A DNA stretch of 64,000 nt from Streptomyces sp. NRRL S-37. GTDB taxonomy: Bacteria > Actinomycetota > Actinomycetes > Streptomycetales > Streptomycetaceae. Each line of letters begins with the position of its first letter. Position 1 is the first letter of the stretch. A program made the translations under genes and the position numbers. The notes beneath the pieces were generated by a model. That model worked only from the letters and a program-made list of their open reading frames with translations, searched no databases and was not told the origin of the DNA. The DNA lies in contig NZ_JOIZ01000007.1 of NCBI RefSeq assembly GCF_000721605.1, forward strand, positions 186,001 through 250,000. The letters run 5' to 3'. Of this stretch, positions 57,981-64,000 are shown in pieces.

Positions 57981-58159
57981 CCCTTCAGGCCGGCGAGGAA
58001 GGTGGCGAAGGCTCCGGCCGGGAAGGTGAGGTTCGCCCTGGCCGGGGCTTTCGAGTCGCGTACGCCCACGTGAGTGGCGGTGTGCGCGATCTCGACGCAC
58101 TCGTTGCCGTCGCCCGGGCCCGAGTAGGACGACTTCTTCCAGCGGCCGAGTGCGGTCAT
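57941..58159 (-). CDS. DUF397 protein running into glmS
   Basis: The 72-residue protein has the DUF397 core RWKKSSYSGPGDGNECVEIA and VGVRDSKAP, with TFPAGAFATFLAGLK near the end. The last ten residues (STVTDFARFRG) are encoded on the antisense of the glmS 3' end, so the native stop may have been lost. It follows a second DUF397 gene (four-base overlap) and an XRE regulator, forming one operon. Confidence 0.8.
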   Translation of the reverse strand: MTALGRWKKSSYSGPGDGNECVEIAHTATHVGVRDSKAPARANLTFPAGAFATFLAGLKGYSTVTDFARFRG

Positions 58160-58350
58160 GCCGGCCTCCCAGGGGAGTGAGCCTTCAGCGCTTCCACGAA
58201 GGTGGCGAAGGCTTCGGCGGGGAAGGTGAGGGTCGCCCCGGCTGGAGCTTTTGAGTCGCGGACGGCTGCGTGGGTGGGGTGGGTCGCGATTTCCACGCAG
58301 TTGTTGCCGTCGCCTTCGCCGGAGTAGGACGACTTGCGCCAGTTGTCCAT
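58156..58350 (-). CDS. DUF397 protein, tandem paralogue
   Basis: The protein has 64 residues: NWRKSSYSGEGDGNNCVEIA, then AAVRDSKAPAGATLTFPAEA. It is a close paralogue of the following DUF397 gene. ATG 58350 was chosen because GAGG lies six bases upstream; GTG 58362, overlapping the XRE stop by four bases, would add four residues. Two DUF397 genes after one regulator suggest recent tandem duplication. Confidence 0.82.
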   Translation of the reverse strand: MDNWRKSSYSGEGDGNNCVEIATHPTHAAVRDSKAPAGATLTFPAEAFATFVEALKAHSPGRPA

Positions 58351-58358
58351 CGAGTGCC

Positions 58359-59198
58359 TCACAGCTCTTTCGTCAGCTCGTGGATGAAGTCGCGCGACCG
58401 GCCCGGTTCGAGCGACACGGCTTCCACCTTACGGAAGCGCGTTCGATAAGTGGTGAGCTGGGACTCGGAGTCGAGAAAGATGGAGCCGTGGGGTGCATCG
58501 CGCACCACGGTGTCCAGCTTGGGCACGGGGCCGCCCACGTACGTCATCGTGCTTGAGGCTCTGGCGAAACCGTCCAGGTCGAAGGGGATGACGCGCAAAG
58601 TGATGCGGTCCACTTCGGAAAGCTCAAGGAGACGGGTGAGTTGAGTGCGGGCGGCAGCGCGGTTGCCGACCCTGATGCGCAGCGCGGCCTCATGAATCAC
58701 GACTTCGTGAGGGAAGGCGACCTCTTGCTGGCGTGTCATGCGGTGGCGGACCCGCAACTCCAGTTCTTCGTCAGTGAGTTCTGGCAGCCTGGAAGAGAAG
58801 ACCGCTCGGGAGTAATCCTCCGTCTGGAACAGGCCGGGTACATACAGGATCGCTACGTCCTGCTGGAATGCGGCGTGGTGGTCCAGCTCCGAAAGATCCA
58901 GGAATGACGTGGGAAGCAGTCCGCGGTACTCCTCCCACCAGCCCTGTGTCCGATCGGTGGCCATCCCGACCAGGGCATCAATGAACTCCTTGTCCGTACA
59001 GGAGTAGTGGGAGGCGAGGCGACGTAGCCGCTCCTCGCTCACTCCGGTGAGGCCGGACTCGATGTGACTGATCTGGACGGAGCTCACGCCGAGCAACGCT
59101 GCCGCTTCGCGGGCCTTGAGGCCGGCTGCGTCACGTAGCTTGCGCAGTTCGACTGCCAGGCGCATCTGGCGTGCAGTGGGTTCGCGCCGCAGGACCAT
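58359..59198 (-). CDS. XRE-family regulator with DUF5753 domain
   Basis: This 279-residue regulator has a helix-turn-helix at about residues 25-50 (AREAAALLGVSSVQISHIES). A DUF5753 ligand domain follows (ILYVPGLFQTEDYSRAVFSS, then VIHEAALRIRVGNRAAARTQ). ATG 59198 has AAGGAG five bases upstream; the frame opens earlier. It is divergent from a HATPase protein, and two DUF397 partners follow. This layout matches developmental regulatory loci of Streptomyces (abaA/whiJ-like). Confidence 0.9.
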   Translation of the reverse strand: MVLRREPTARQMRLAVELRKLRDAAGLKAREAAALLGVSSVQISHIESGLTGVSEERLRRLASHYSCTDKEFIDALVGMATDRTQGWWEEYRGLLPTSFLDLSELDHHAAFQQDVAILYVPGLFQTEDYSRAVFSSRLPELTDEELELRVRHRMTRQQEVAFPHEVVIHEAALRIRVGNRAAARTQLTRLLELSEVDRITLRVIPFDLDGFARASSTMTYVGGPVPKLDTVVRDAPHGSIFLDSESQLTTYRTRFRKVEAVSLEPGRSRDFIHELTKEL

Positions 59199-59402
59199 TG
59201 GCCGCTCCTTTTCAACGCGCTTGTGGGCGCGACTCGTTCGGGGCCAGATTACGCGATCGGCTTGATCCGGATGAAATATTAGGTCTACCGTCAGTGATGA
59301 CAGGTGAGCGCAGCGGAAGCGCACCGTTCCGTCCTGCCACGACGGCTGCGGCACTGCCACCGCCCGTGAATCGACTCCACCCCCACTGAACGGAGTTCAC
59401 GC

Positions 59403-59819
59403 ATGCCCGAAGAAAACGAGCCCTGGGAGTACTCCCTCTCCGTCCCCAACGACCCCCGAGCGGTCACCGTCAGCCGCCGCACCCTTCGTCTCATCCTCAC
59501 GATGCACGGGCTGATCGGACTGGTCGACGTCGCCGAGTTGCTCGCGGCGGAGCTGGTCGCCAATGCCGTACGGCACACCGAGGGGCCCGCGGCCCTGCGG
59601 GTGGGCTGGGCGGCCGGCGTGCTGCGGGTCGGGGCGTGGGACACCGACCCCGCGCCGCCCGACGCGCCGCTGCCCTTCGAACGATCCGCGGACCTCGCGC
59701 TGGAGGACGGGCGCGGACTGGCGCTGGTACGGGCGTGTTCCGACCTGTGGGGCTGGCAGCCGCTGTCCCGGGACGGCAGTAAGGGGAAGTTCGTGTGGTG
59801 CGAACTGGGTGCGGCCTGA
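59403..59819 (+). CDS. ATP-binding anti-sigma-type protein (HATPase)
   Basis: The 138-residue GHKL protein has an N box (VAELLAAELVANAVRHTEGP), a G1-like region and LEDGRGLALVRACSDLWGWQ as the G2 region. It resembles RsbW-type kinases and sits divergently from an XRE/DUF397 operon, as in other such Streptomyces loci. The kinase substrate is unknown. Confidence 0.82.
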   Translation: MPEENEPWEYSLSVPNDPRAVTVSRRTLRLILTMHGLIGLVDVAELLAAELVANAVRHTEGPAALRVGWAAGVLRVGAWDTDPAPPDAPLPFERSADLALEDGRGLALVRACSDLWGWQPLSRDGSKGKFVWCELGAA

Positions 59820-60251
59820 CGGGATTCGCGGAGCACTTCGGTTCCCGCGGTTGCGGTGGGTCTTGGCCGCGGGCCTCCGGGGCGGCTTCGGGTTCGCCGG
59901 CGCAGAGGCTACCGCCCCCACCGGCAACTCCACGGCGCCGACCGGGCTTCCGCCGCAGTGCGCCGTCACACCGGCGAGACCGACTCCCGACACCACTGAC
60001 TGATTCGACATCGCCATCGCGCGTGACCGCACCATCCGGCGAGTCGCGATCTCTCGAGGCTCATGACACCCACCCTGCTGGAAACGGTGAGCATCTGGTG
60101 GATGGATGTCACTCACGCCCTCAGATGAGCGGCATGCGTACACCGGAGGCCGAAATGCTCCCGCTTTTCAGAAAGGGTGTGTCTCACGAGGTGGTGCAGG
60201 CGGTCGAGCCCATTACGTTCCCGTGTGCGGTCCGTGGGGTTCAATGCGGGT
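59820..60251. other. intergenic region without clear gene
   Basis: The 432 bases after the HATPase gene hold only short frames. A minus frame with MAMSNQSVVSGVGLAGVTAH at about 60010 looks weakly coding but has no ribosome site and no recognisable family. I make no gene call. Confidence 0.35.
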
Positions 60252-60449
60252 ATGGAGAACGCGCTGTGGGACCGGCTCCCGGTCGAGGTGCGGTCGGAGG
60301 TGGACGGCCTCGTTTCGGCCGGACGGAACGTGCAGGCCGTTGCTGTGATCCGGGACCGTGTCGGTCTGCCGGTGCCGAGTCTGCACGAGTGCGTTGATCT
60401 GGTGGATCAGCGATTCAGCGCGTTGCGGCAGGGCCCGACACACTCGTGA
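60252..60449 (+). CDS. small hypothetical protein
   Basis: The 65-residue protein MENALWDRLPVEVRSEVDGL, ending HECVDLVDQRFSALRQGPTHS, appears helical and soluble. I recall similar small proteins from Streptomyces genomes but no function. The ATG follows a weak GCGGGT. It stands alone between a regulator locus and a membrane protein gene on the other strand. Confidence 0.55.
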   Translation: MENALWDRLPVEVRSEVDGLVSAGRNVQAVAVIRDRVGLPVPSLHECVDLVDQRFSALRQGPTHS

Positions 60450-60529
60450 AGTCGCGAGGCCCCGTCAAAGGAACGGGCGGGCCGGCCGGCCCCGGGCGTG
60501 CGGAGCTCATGCGCTTCCTCACGCGAGCC

Positions 60530-61117
60530 TCAGACCAGTGCGGCCCCCGCGCAGCAGCCGAGGGCCGCGCCCGTCAGGCTCAGGGCGAGAAGGACGTTGC
60601 GCGCGCGCTCCTCCGAGGGCCCCGATGCCGCCACCGTGCCGCCGCGGTCGAGCCGCACGCACCACAGCAACAAGGCGGTGCCCCACCTGCGGAACAGCCA
60701 GCGTCCGTACAGCAGGCCGGGCAACAGGGTGCTCAGCAGGCCTATGACGGCCATGATCACCCTGCTCTGGGACGTGTCGGCGATGAACACGGCGGACCAC
60801 AGGAAGCGGGCCCCGAGGACCGCACCCGCCACGACGGGCACCACGGCGGCCGGCATGGGTCCGCGGACGCCCTCCCGCCACAGGTGGGCGAGCAGTGCCA
60901 GCGCCCCGAAAACCGCCACCCACGGCCCCGCCAGCGCGTAGCCGGTGCCCGACGGACACGGCACACCGATACGCGGACCGCAGTTCTCGGCCCTTCCGGC
61001 GAACCCCCATGCGAACATGAAGAAGCTGCTCACTCCACCCAGGATCAGCAGATTGAGGCAGAGCACGGTGATTCCGGACGCGAGCATATTGTTCGGAACA
61101 GGCTCTTCGTCACACAC
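60530..61117 (-). CDS. hypothetical integral membrane protein
   Basis: The 195-residue protein has about five hydrophobic segments, beginning ITVLCLNLLILGGVSSFFMF. An outside loop with two Cys (RAENCGPRIGVPCPSGTGYA) could form a disulfide. It ends LALSLTGAALGCCAGAALV. I do not recognise its function. GTG 61117 is chosen, with GGGGGA close upstream; ATG 61084 region codons in frame would shorten it. The frame upstream of 61117 is not supported as coding. Confidence 0.6.
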   Translation of the reverse strand: MCDEEPVPNNMLASGITVLCLNLLILGGVSSFFMFAWGFAGRAENCGPRIGVPCPSGTGYALAGPWVAVFGALALLAHLWREGVRGPMPAAVVPVVAGAVLGARFLWSAVFIADTSQSRVIMAVIGLLSTLLPGLLYGRWLFRRWGTALLLWCVRLDRGGTVAASGPSEERARNVLLALSLTGAALGCCAGAALV

Positions 61118-61405
61118 GTTTCCCCCATTTATGTGTGCGCCGAATGCTACTGGACGTGATCGGACGGTCCCGGGAGCGGTTGCGACCGCAGGTCGTGGAA
61201 GATTTCGGGGGCGGAGGGCCCGGAGTTCTGTCGTAGGGGTCTTCCGGGCGGTCCCGGCCCGGTGAAGCCCGGACCGCCGGGGTGGCGCGGGAGTCGGACC
61301 GTGGTCCGCGTCGAGGGCGCCCGACGGCTGGGGGAGCGGCCCGACGGCCGCGTGGCAGCAGGCGCTCGCCCCGTCCACTTCGCCGCACCGCAATAAGGTG
61401 CCCGC

Positions 61406-61777
61406 ATGAGCATCATCGGAGTCGGGATCGACGTGGCCGAGATCGAGCGGTTCGCGGCGTCGCTGGAGCGGACGCCGGGGCTGGCTCAGCGGCTCTTTCT
61501 GGAGAGCGAGCTGCTGCTGCCCAGCGGGGAGCGGCGCGGTGTCGCCTCGCTCGCCGCGCGGTTCGCCGCCAAGGAGGCCCTCGCCAAGGCGCTCGGCGCG
61601 CCCGCGGGGCTGTACTGGACCGACGCCGAGGTGTGGTGCGAGGACAGCGGGCAGCCCCGGCTGCGGGTGACGGGGACGGTGGCGGCGCGCGCCGCCGAGC
61701 TGGGCGTACGGTCCTGGCACGTGTCGCTCAGCCATGACGCCGGGGTGGCCTCGGCGGTCGTGATCGCGGAGGGGTGA
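61406..61777 (+). CDS. acpS: holo-[acyl-carrier-protein] synthase
   Basis: This enzyme transfers 4'-phosphopantetheine from CoA to acyl carrier proteins of fatty acid and polyketide synthesis. The 123-residue protein has the Mg-binding aspartate in [14 protein letters not shown], the [13 protein letters not shown] helix with its glutamate and [16 protein letters not shown] near the end. A short membrane-protein frame overlaps its stop. Confidence 0.96.
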   Translation: MSIIGVGIDVAEIERFAASLERTPGLAQRLFLESELLLPSGERRGVASLAARFAAKEALAKALGAPAGLYWTDAEVWCEDSGQPRLRVTGTVAARAAELGVRSWHVSLSHDAGVASAVVIAEG

Positions 61778-61923
61778 GGGCGGTGCCCGCACCCGCCCTT
61801 CCCCTCGCCTTCCCCGGGGCCGGGGTCGACCTGCCGGTCTGGGGCGAGGTGTTCCTCGTCGTCGCCGCCGTGCTCACCGTCGTCTTCGCCCTCGTACGGC
61901 TGCTCCGTAATTTTCGTCGTTGA
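61774..61923 (+). CDS. small single-span membrane protein
   Basis: This is a 49-residue frame. GTG 61774 overlaps the acpS TGA by four bases; GTG 61783, with GGAGGGG upstream, is another start. It encodes a short outside part, a strong membrane helix ([20 protein letters not shown]) and the basic end RNFRR. It has coding-like GC in third positions and sits between acpS and a sigma-factor gene. No function is known. Confidence 0.5.
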   Translation: MRAVPAPALPLAFPGAGVDLPVWGEVFLVVAAVLTVVFALVRLLRNFRR

Positions 61924-62007
61924 CCCGGGTGCGTGCTTCGGATGAACCGGGGTAGACGCGGAGAGCCGGTGCCTGGAGCCGGGCCGAACGAACAGGGAGG
62001 GCGAACA

Positions 62008-62856
62008 GTGACGTCGACGATGGCGCGGACCGACCGAGCTCAGACAGTGACCGAACTGCCGGAGGTCGCCGATCCCGGTCAGGTCGCGCCGAAGGACGCC
62101 CGGGAGCTGTCCAAGCAGTTCTTCCGGCGGCTGACGGAGCTGGAAGAGGGCACGCACGAGTACCAGTACGCGCGCAACACCCTCATCGAGATGAACATGT
62201 CCCTCGTCCGCTTCGCGGCCGGCCGGTTCCGCAGCCGGGGTCCGGAGGAGATGGAGGACATCGTCCAGGTCGGCATGATCGGGCTGATCAAGGCGATCGA
62301 CCGGTTCGAGCTGTCCCGCGAGGTGGAGTTCACCTCCTTCGCGATCCCCTACATCGTCGGCGAGATCAAGCGGTTCTTCCGTGACACCTCGTGGTCCGTG
62401 CACGTGCCGCGCCGCCTCCAGGAGGCCCGGGTGCAGCTCGCCCGCGCCACCGAGGAACTGCGCAGCCGGCTGGGCCGTACGCCCACGACCGCCGAGCTCG
62501 CGCAGCTGATGAGCCTGACCGAGGAAGAGGTCAACGAGGCCCGGATCGCCTCCAACGGCTACAACTCCGCCTCCCTGGACGCCGCCATCGGCAGTGAGCC
62601 GGACGGCGAGAGCGTGCTCGCGGACTTCATCGGCACCGAGGACGCCGCGCTGGAACTGGTCGAGGACTTCCACGCGCTGGCCCCGATGATCGCCGAGCTC
62701 GACGAGCGCGAGCGCAAGATCGTGCACTGGCGGTTCGTGGAGGAGCTGACGCAGGCGGAGATCGGCGAGCGGCTCGGCTGCTCCCAGATGCATGTCTCGC
62801 GGCTGCTGTCGCGCACGCTGAAGCGGCTGCGGGCGGGGATGCTCACCACGAGCTGA
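62008..62856 (+). CDS. RNA polymerase sigma factor, SigB/SigF type
   Basis: The 282-residue sigma-70 group 3 factor has region 2 with DIVQVGMIGLIKAIDRFELS and FTSFAIPYIVGEIKRFFRDT. Region 3 has VHVPRRLQEARVQL and region 4 has RKIVHWRFVEELTQAEIGER then LGCSQMHVSRLLSRTLKRLR. Such factors direct stress or sporulation genes and are held by RsbW-type anti-sigma kinases; two HATPase genes occur in this window. GTG 62008 follows GGGAGGG. Confidence 0.9.
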   Translation: MTSTMARTDRAQTVTELPEVADPGQVAPKDARELSKQFFRRLTELEEGTHEYQYARNTLIEMNMSLVRFAAGRFRSRGPEEMEDIVQVGMIGLIKAIDRFELSREVEFTSFAIPYIVGEIKRFFRDTSWSVHVPRRLQEARVQLARATEELRSRLGRTPTTAELAQLMSLTEEEVNEARIASNGYNSASLDAAIGSEPDGESVLADFIGTEDAALELVEDFHALAPMIAELDERERKIVHWRFVEELTQAEIGERLGCSQMHVSRLLSRTLKRLRAGMLTTS

Positions 62857-62943
62857 GGCCGGGCGGCCCAGACGTACGGGGACGGGGTGCGGCACACCAT
62901 GCCGCACCCCGTCTCCTTGTGTCGGCAAGACGCCGGCAGGGCG

Positions 62944-64000
62944 TCAGCAGATCGACTGGCTGCTGTTCACCAGCCGGTTGTTGCGGAACGTCGTGTTCTC
63001 GCCGCAGGGGCTCTCGCGGATCGACGAGTTCGTCACCGTGAGGTTCTGGACGGTGATGTCCCGGTTGTTCGCGAACTCCGAGCGCGCCGCCAGGCGGATC
63101 TCGCCGCCGCCGGTGACCGTGCCGCTCTGGGCGGCGAGGTTCACGTTGTAACAATTTTCGATGAGGATCGCGTTGTTGCCCGTGTTCGAGAGCGTGATCC
63201 TGTCGATCGTCGCGCCGCCGCTCTCCGAGACGCAGAACACACCCCGTCCGCCGCCGCGTGCGACGACCTCGCCGACGCGGATGTTGGTGGAGTAGGAGCT
63301 GCCGATCCGGCCGTTGCGGTTGGCCATGCGGAAGGCCGCGTACCCGGTGCCGGTGCCGGCGTTCTCCGCGTCCACCTTGGAGACGGTGGCGTTGATGGTC
63401 TGGTTCAGCAGCAGGCCCGACTCGCCGACGTTGCGGGCGGTCACCGTGCCGACGGTGAGTCCGTCGACGCCGTACGTCTCCACGGCGTGGCTGGACGCGC
63501 CGGAGACGTACACGTTGTCGATGCGCACGTTGCGCGTCCACTGGCTGGTGTCGCCGCGGTTGTCGATGCGGACGCCGAGGCCGCGGGTCAGGCGCATGTC
63601 GATCTGGCCGAGGACGACGTTCTGCACGTTGCGCAGGAAGATCCCGTACAGCGGGGCGCCGGTGACGTCGAGGTGCTGCACCTCGATGTCGCGGGTGCCG
63701 CGTGAGTAGACCGGGGCCTGGTCGCCGGAGCCGCTGCCGGTGACGTCGATGGTGCCGCAGACGTCCAGGGTGGTGTAGCTCGGCAGGGAGATGCGGGAAC
63801 CGGCGGAGACGGAGCCCGAGCCGCGGACCACCACCCGTTCCTTGCTGGTGCGGCCGGAGGACAGGCTGTTGATCGCCGCCTGTACGGCCGCGCGCATGTC
63901 GCCGCCGGTGTAGACGGTGCTGCCGCCGCGCCGGGCGGTCCAGGTGCTGCCGCTGAGTACGGCCTCGGCCTGGTAGGAGCCGTCGCCGCAGGCCGCGGCG
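62944..64000 (-). CDS. right-handed beta-helix protein, 5' end outside the window
   Basis: The frame is open to the edge of the window, so only the C-terminal 351 or so residues are seen. The sequence (TLDVCGTIDVTGSGSGDQAP, VEVQHLDVTG-type repeats, RIDNVYVSGASSHAVETYGV) has the regular Asn/Val ladders of pectate-lyase-like beta helices. It is probably secreted, a polysaccharide lyase or hydrolase or an adhesin. The final CGENTTFRNNRLVNSSQSIC suggests disulfides. The N-terminus and signal peptide are not visible. Confidence 0.8.
   Translation of the reverse strand, partial: AAACGDGSYQAEAVLSGSTWTARRGGSTVYTGGDMRAAVQAAINSLSSGRTSKERVVVRGSGSVSAGSRISLPSYTTLDVCGTIDVTGSGSGDQAPVYSRGTRDIEVQHLDVTGAPLYGIFLRNVQNVVLGQIDMRLTRGLGVRIDNRGDTSQWTRNVRIDNVYVSGASSHAVETYGVDGLTVGTVTARNVGESGLLLNQTINATVSKVDAENAGTGTGYAAFRMANRNGRIGSSYSTNIRVGEVVARGGGRGVFCVSESGGATIDRITLSNTGNNAILIENCYNVNLAAQSGTVTGGGEIRLAARSEFANNRDITVQNLTVTNSSIRESPCGENTTFRNNRLVNSSQSIC

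Noticed and set aside
59830..60020. Minus-strand frame containing MAMSNQSVVSG
   Set aside because: No ribosome site, no recognisable family and the frame runs into the antisense of the HATPase gene.

Overview
The window is chromosomal DNA from a high-GC actinomycete, almost certainly a Streptomyces. The evidence is the overall GC-rich codon use, frequent GTG starts, the S10-spc-alpha ribosomal cluster in actinomycete order without rpsD, several XRE/DUF397/HATPase regulator sets, Streptomyces-type intergenic repeats, and genes such as DUF574-type methyltransferases. All calls were made by reading the sequence; no database search was run.

Layout. 1-20.1 kb is accessory or peripheral. It holds two tandem YcxB-like membrane proteins, a lower-GC orphan gene, a decayed gene on the minus strand, a secreted GH10 xylanase with a palindromic operator, a SAM methyltransferase, two similar two-gene modules that look like toxin-antitoxin or effector pairs (5320-6824 minus; 8602-9877 plus), an XRE regulator gene and a VapC toxin gene that are both interrupted, gdhA, an acyltransferase, a regulator divergent from an SDR and tautomerase pair, and a MoxR ATPase with a VWA partner. 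20.1-38.4 kb is the core translation block: rpsJ-rplC-rplD-rplW-rplB-rpsS-rplV-rpsC-rplP-rpmC-rpsQ, then rplN-rplX-rplE-rpsN-rpsH-rplF-rplR-rpsE-rpmD-rplO, then secY-adk-map, then infA-rpmJ-rpsM-rpsK-rpoA-rplQ-truA. 38.5-42.9 kb is a three-gene surface-polysaccharide cluster (GT2 synthase, GH26-like lipoprotein, GT39-like transferase). 44.4-47.3 kb is rplM-rpsI and glmM. 47.4-52.6 kb is a large secreted protein with a toxin-like C-terminus, overlapping by 4 bases a probable immunity gene. 53-64 kb holds a DUF389 protein, coaA, a lipoprotein, glmS, an XRE/DUF397/HATPase locus, a membrane protein, acpS, a SigB-type sigma factor and the 3' part of a beta-helix protein that runs off the window.

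How the parts work together. The ribosomal operons are closely spaced, with many ATGA or TGATG start-stop overlaps. Perfect inverted repeats lie at the transcription boundaries: after rplO, before truA, after rpsI, after glmM and before glmS. glmM and glmS supply amino-sugar precursors for the cell wall. coaA (CoA synthesis) and acpS (phosphopantetheine transfer from CoA) link CoA to acyl-carrier activation.

The most promising unexplained systems are the 1492-residue toxin-like protein with its internally duplicated partner, and the paired modules at 5.3-6.8 kb and 8.6-9.9 kb. Several genes carry nonsense or frameshift lesions (2.0-2.8 kb, 10.2-11.1 kb, 11.4-11.8 kb, probably 43.8-44.4 kb), so the accessory parts look like decaying mobile cargo.
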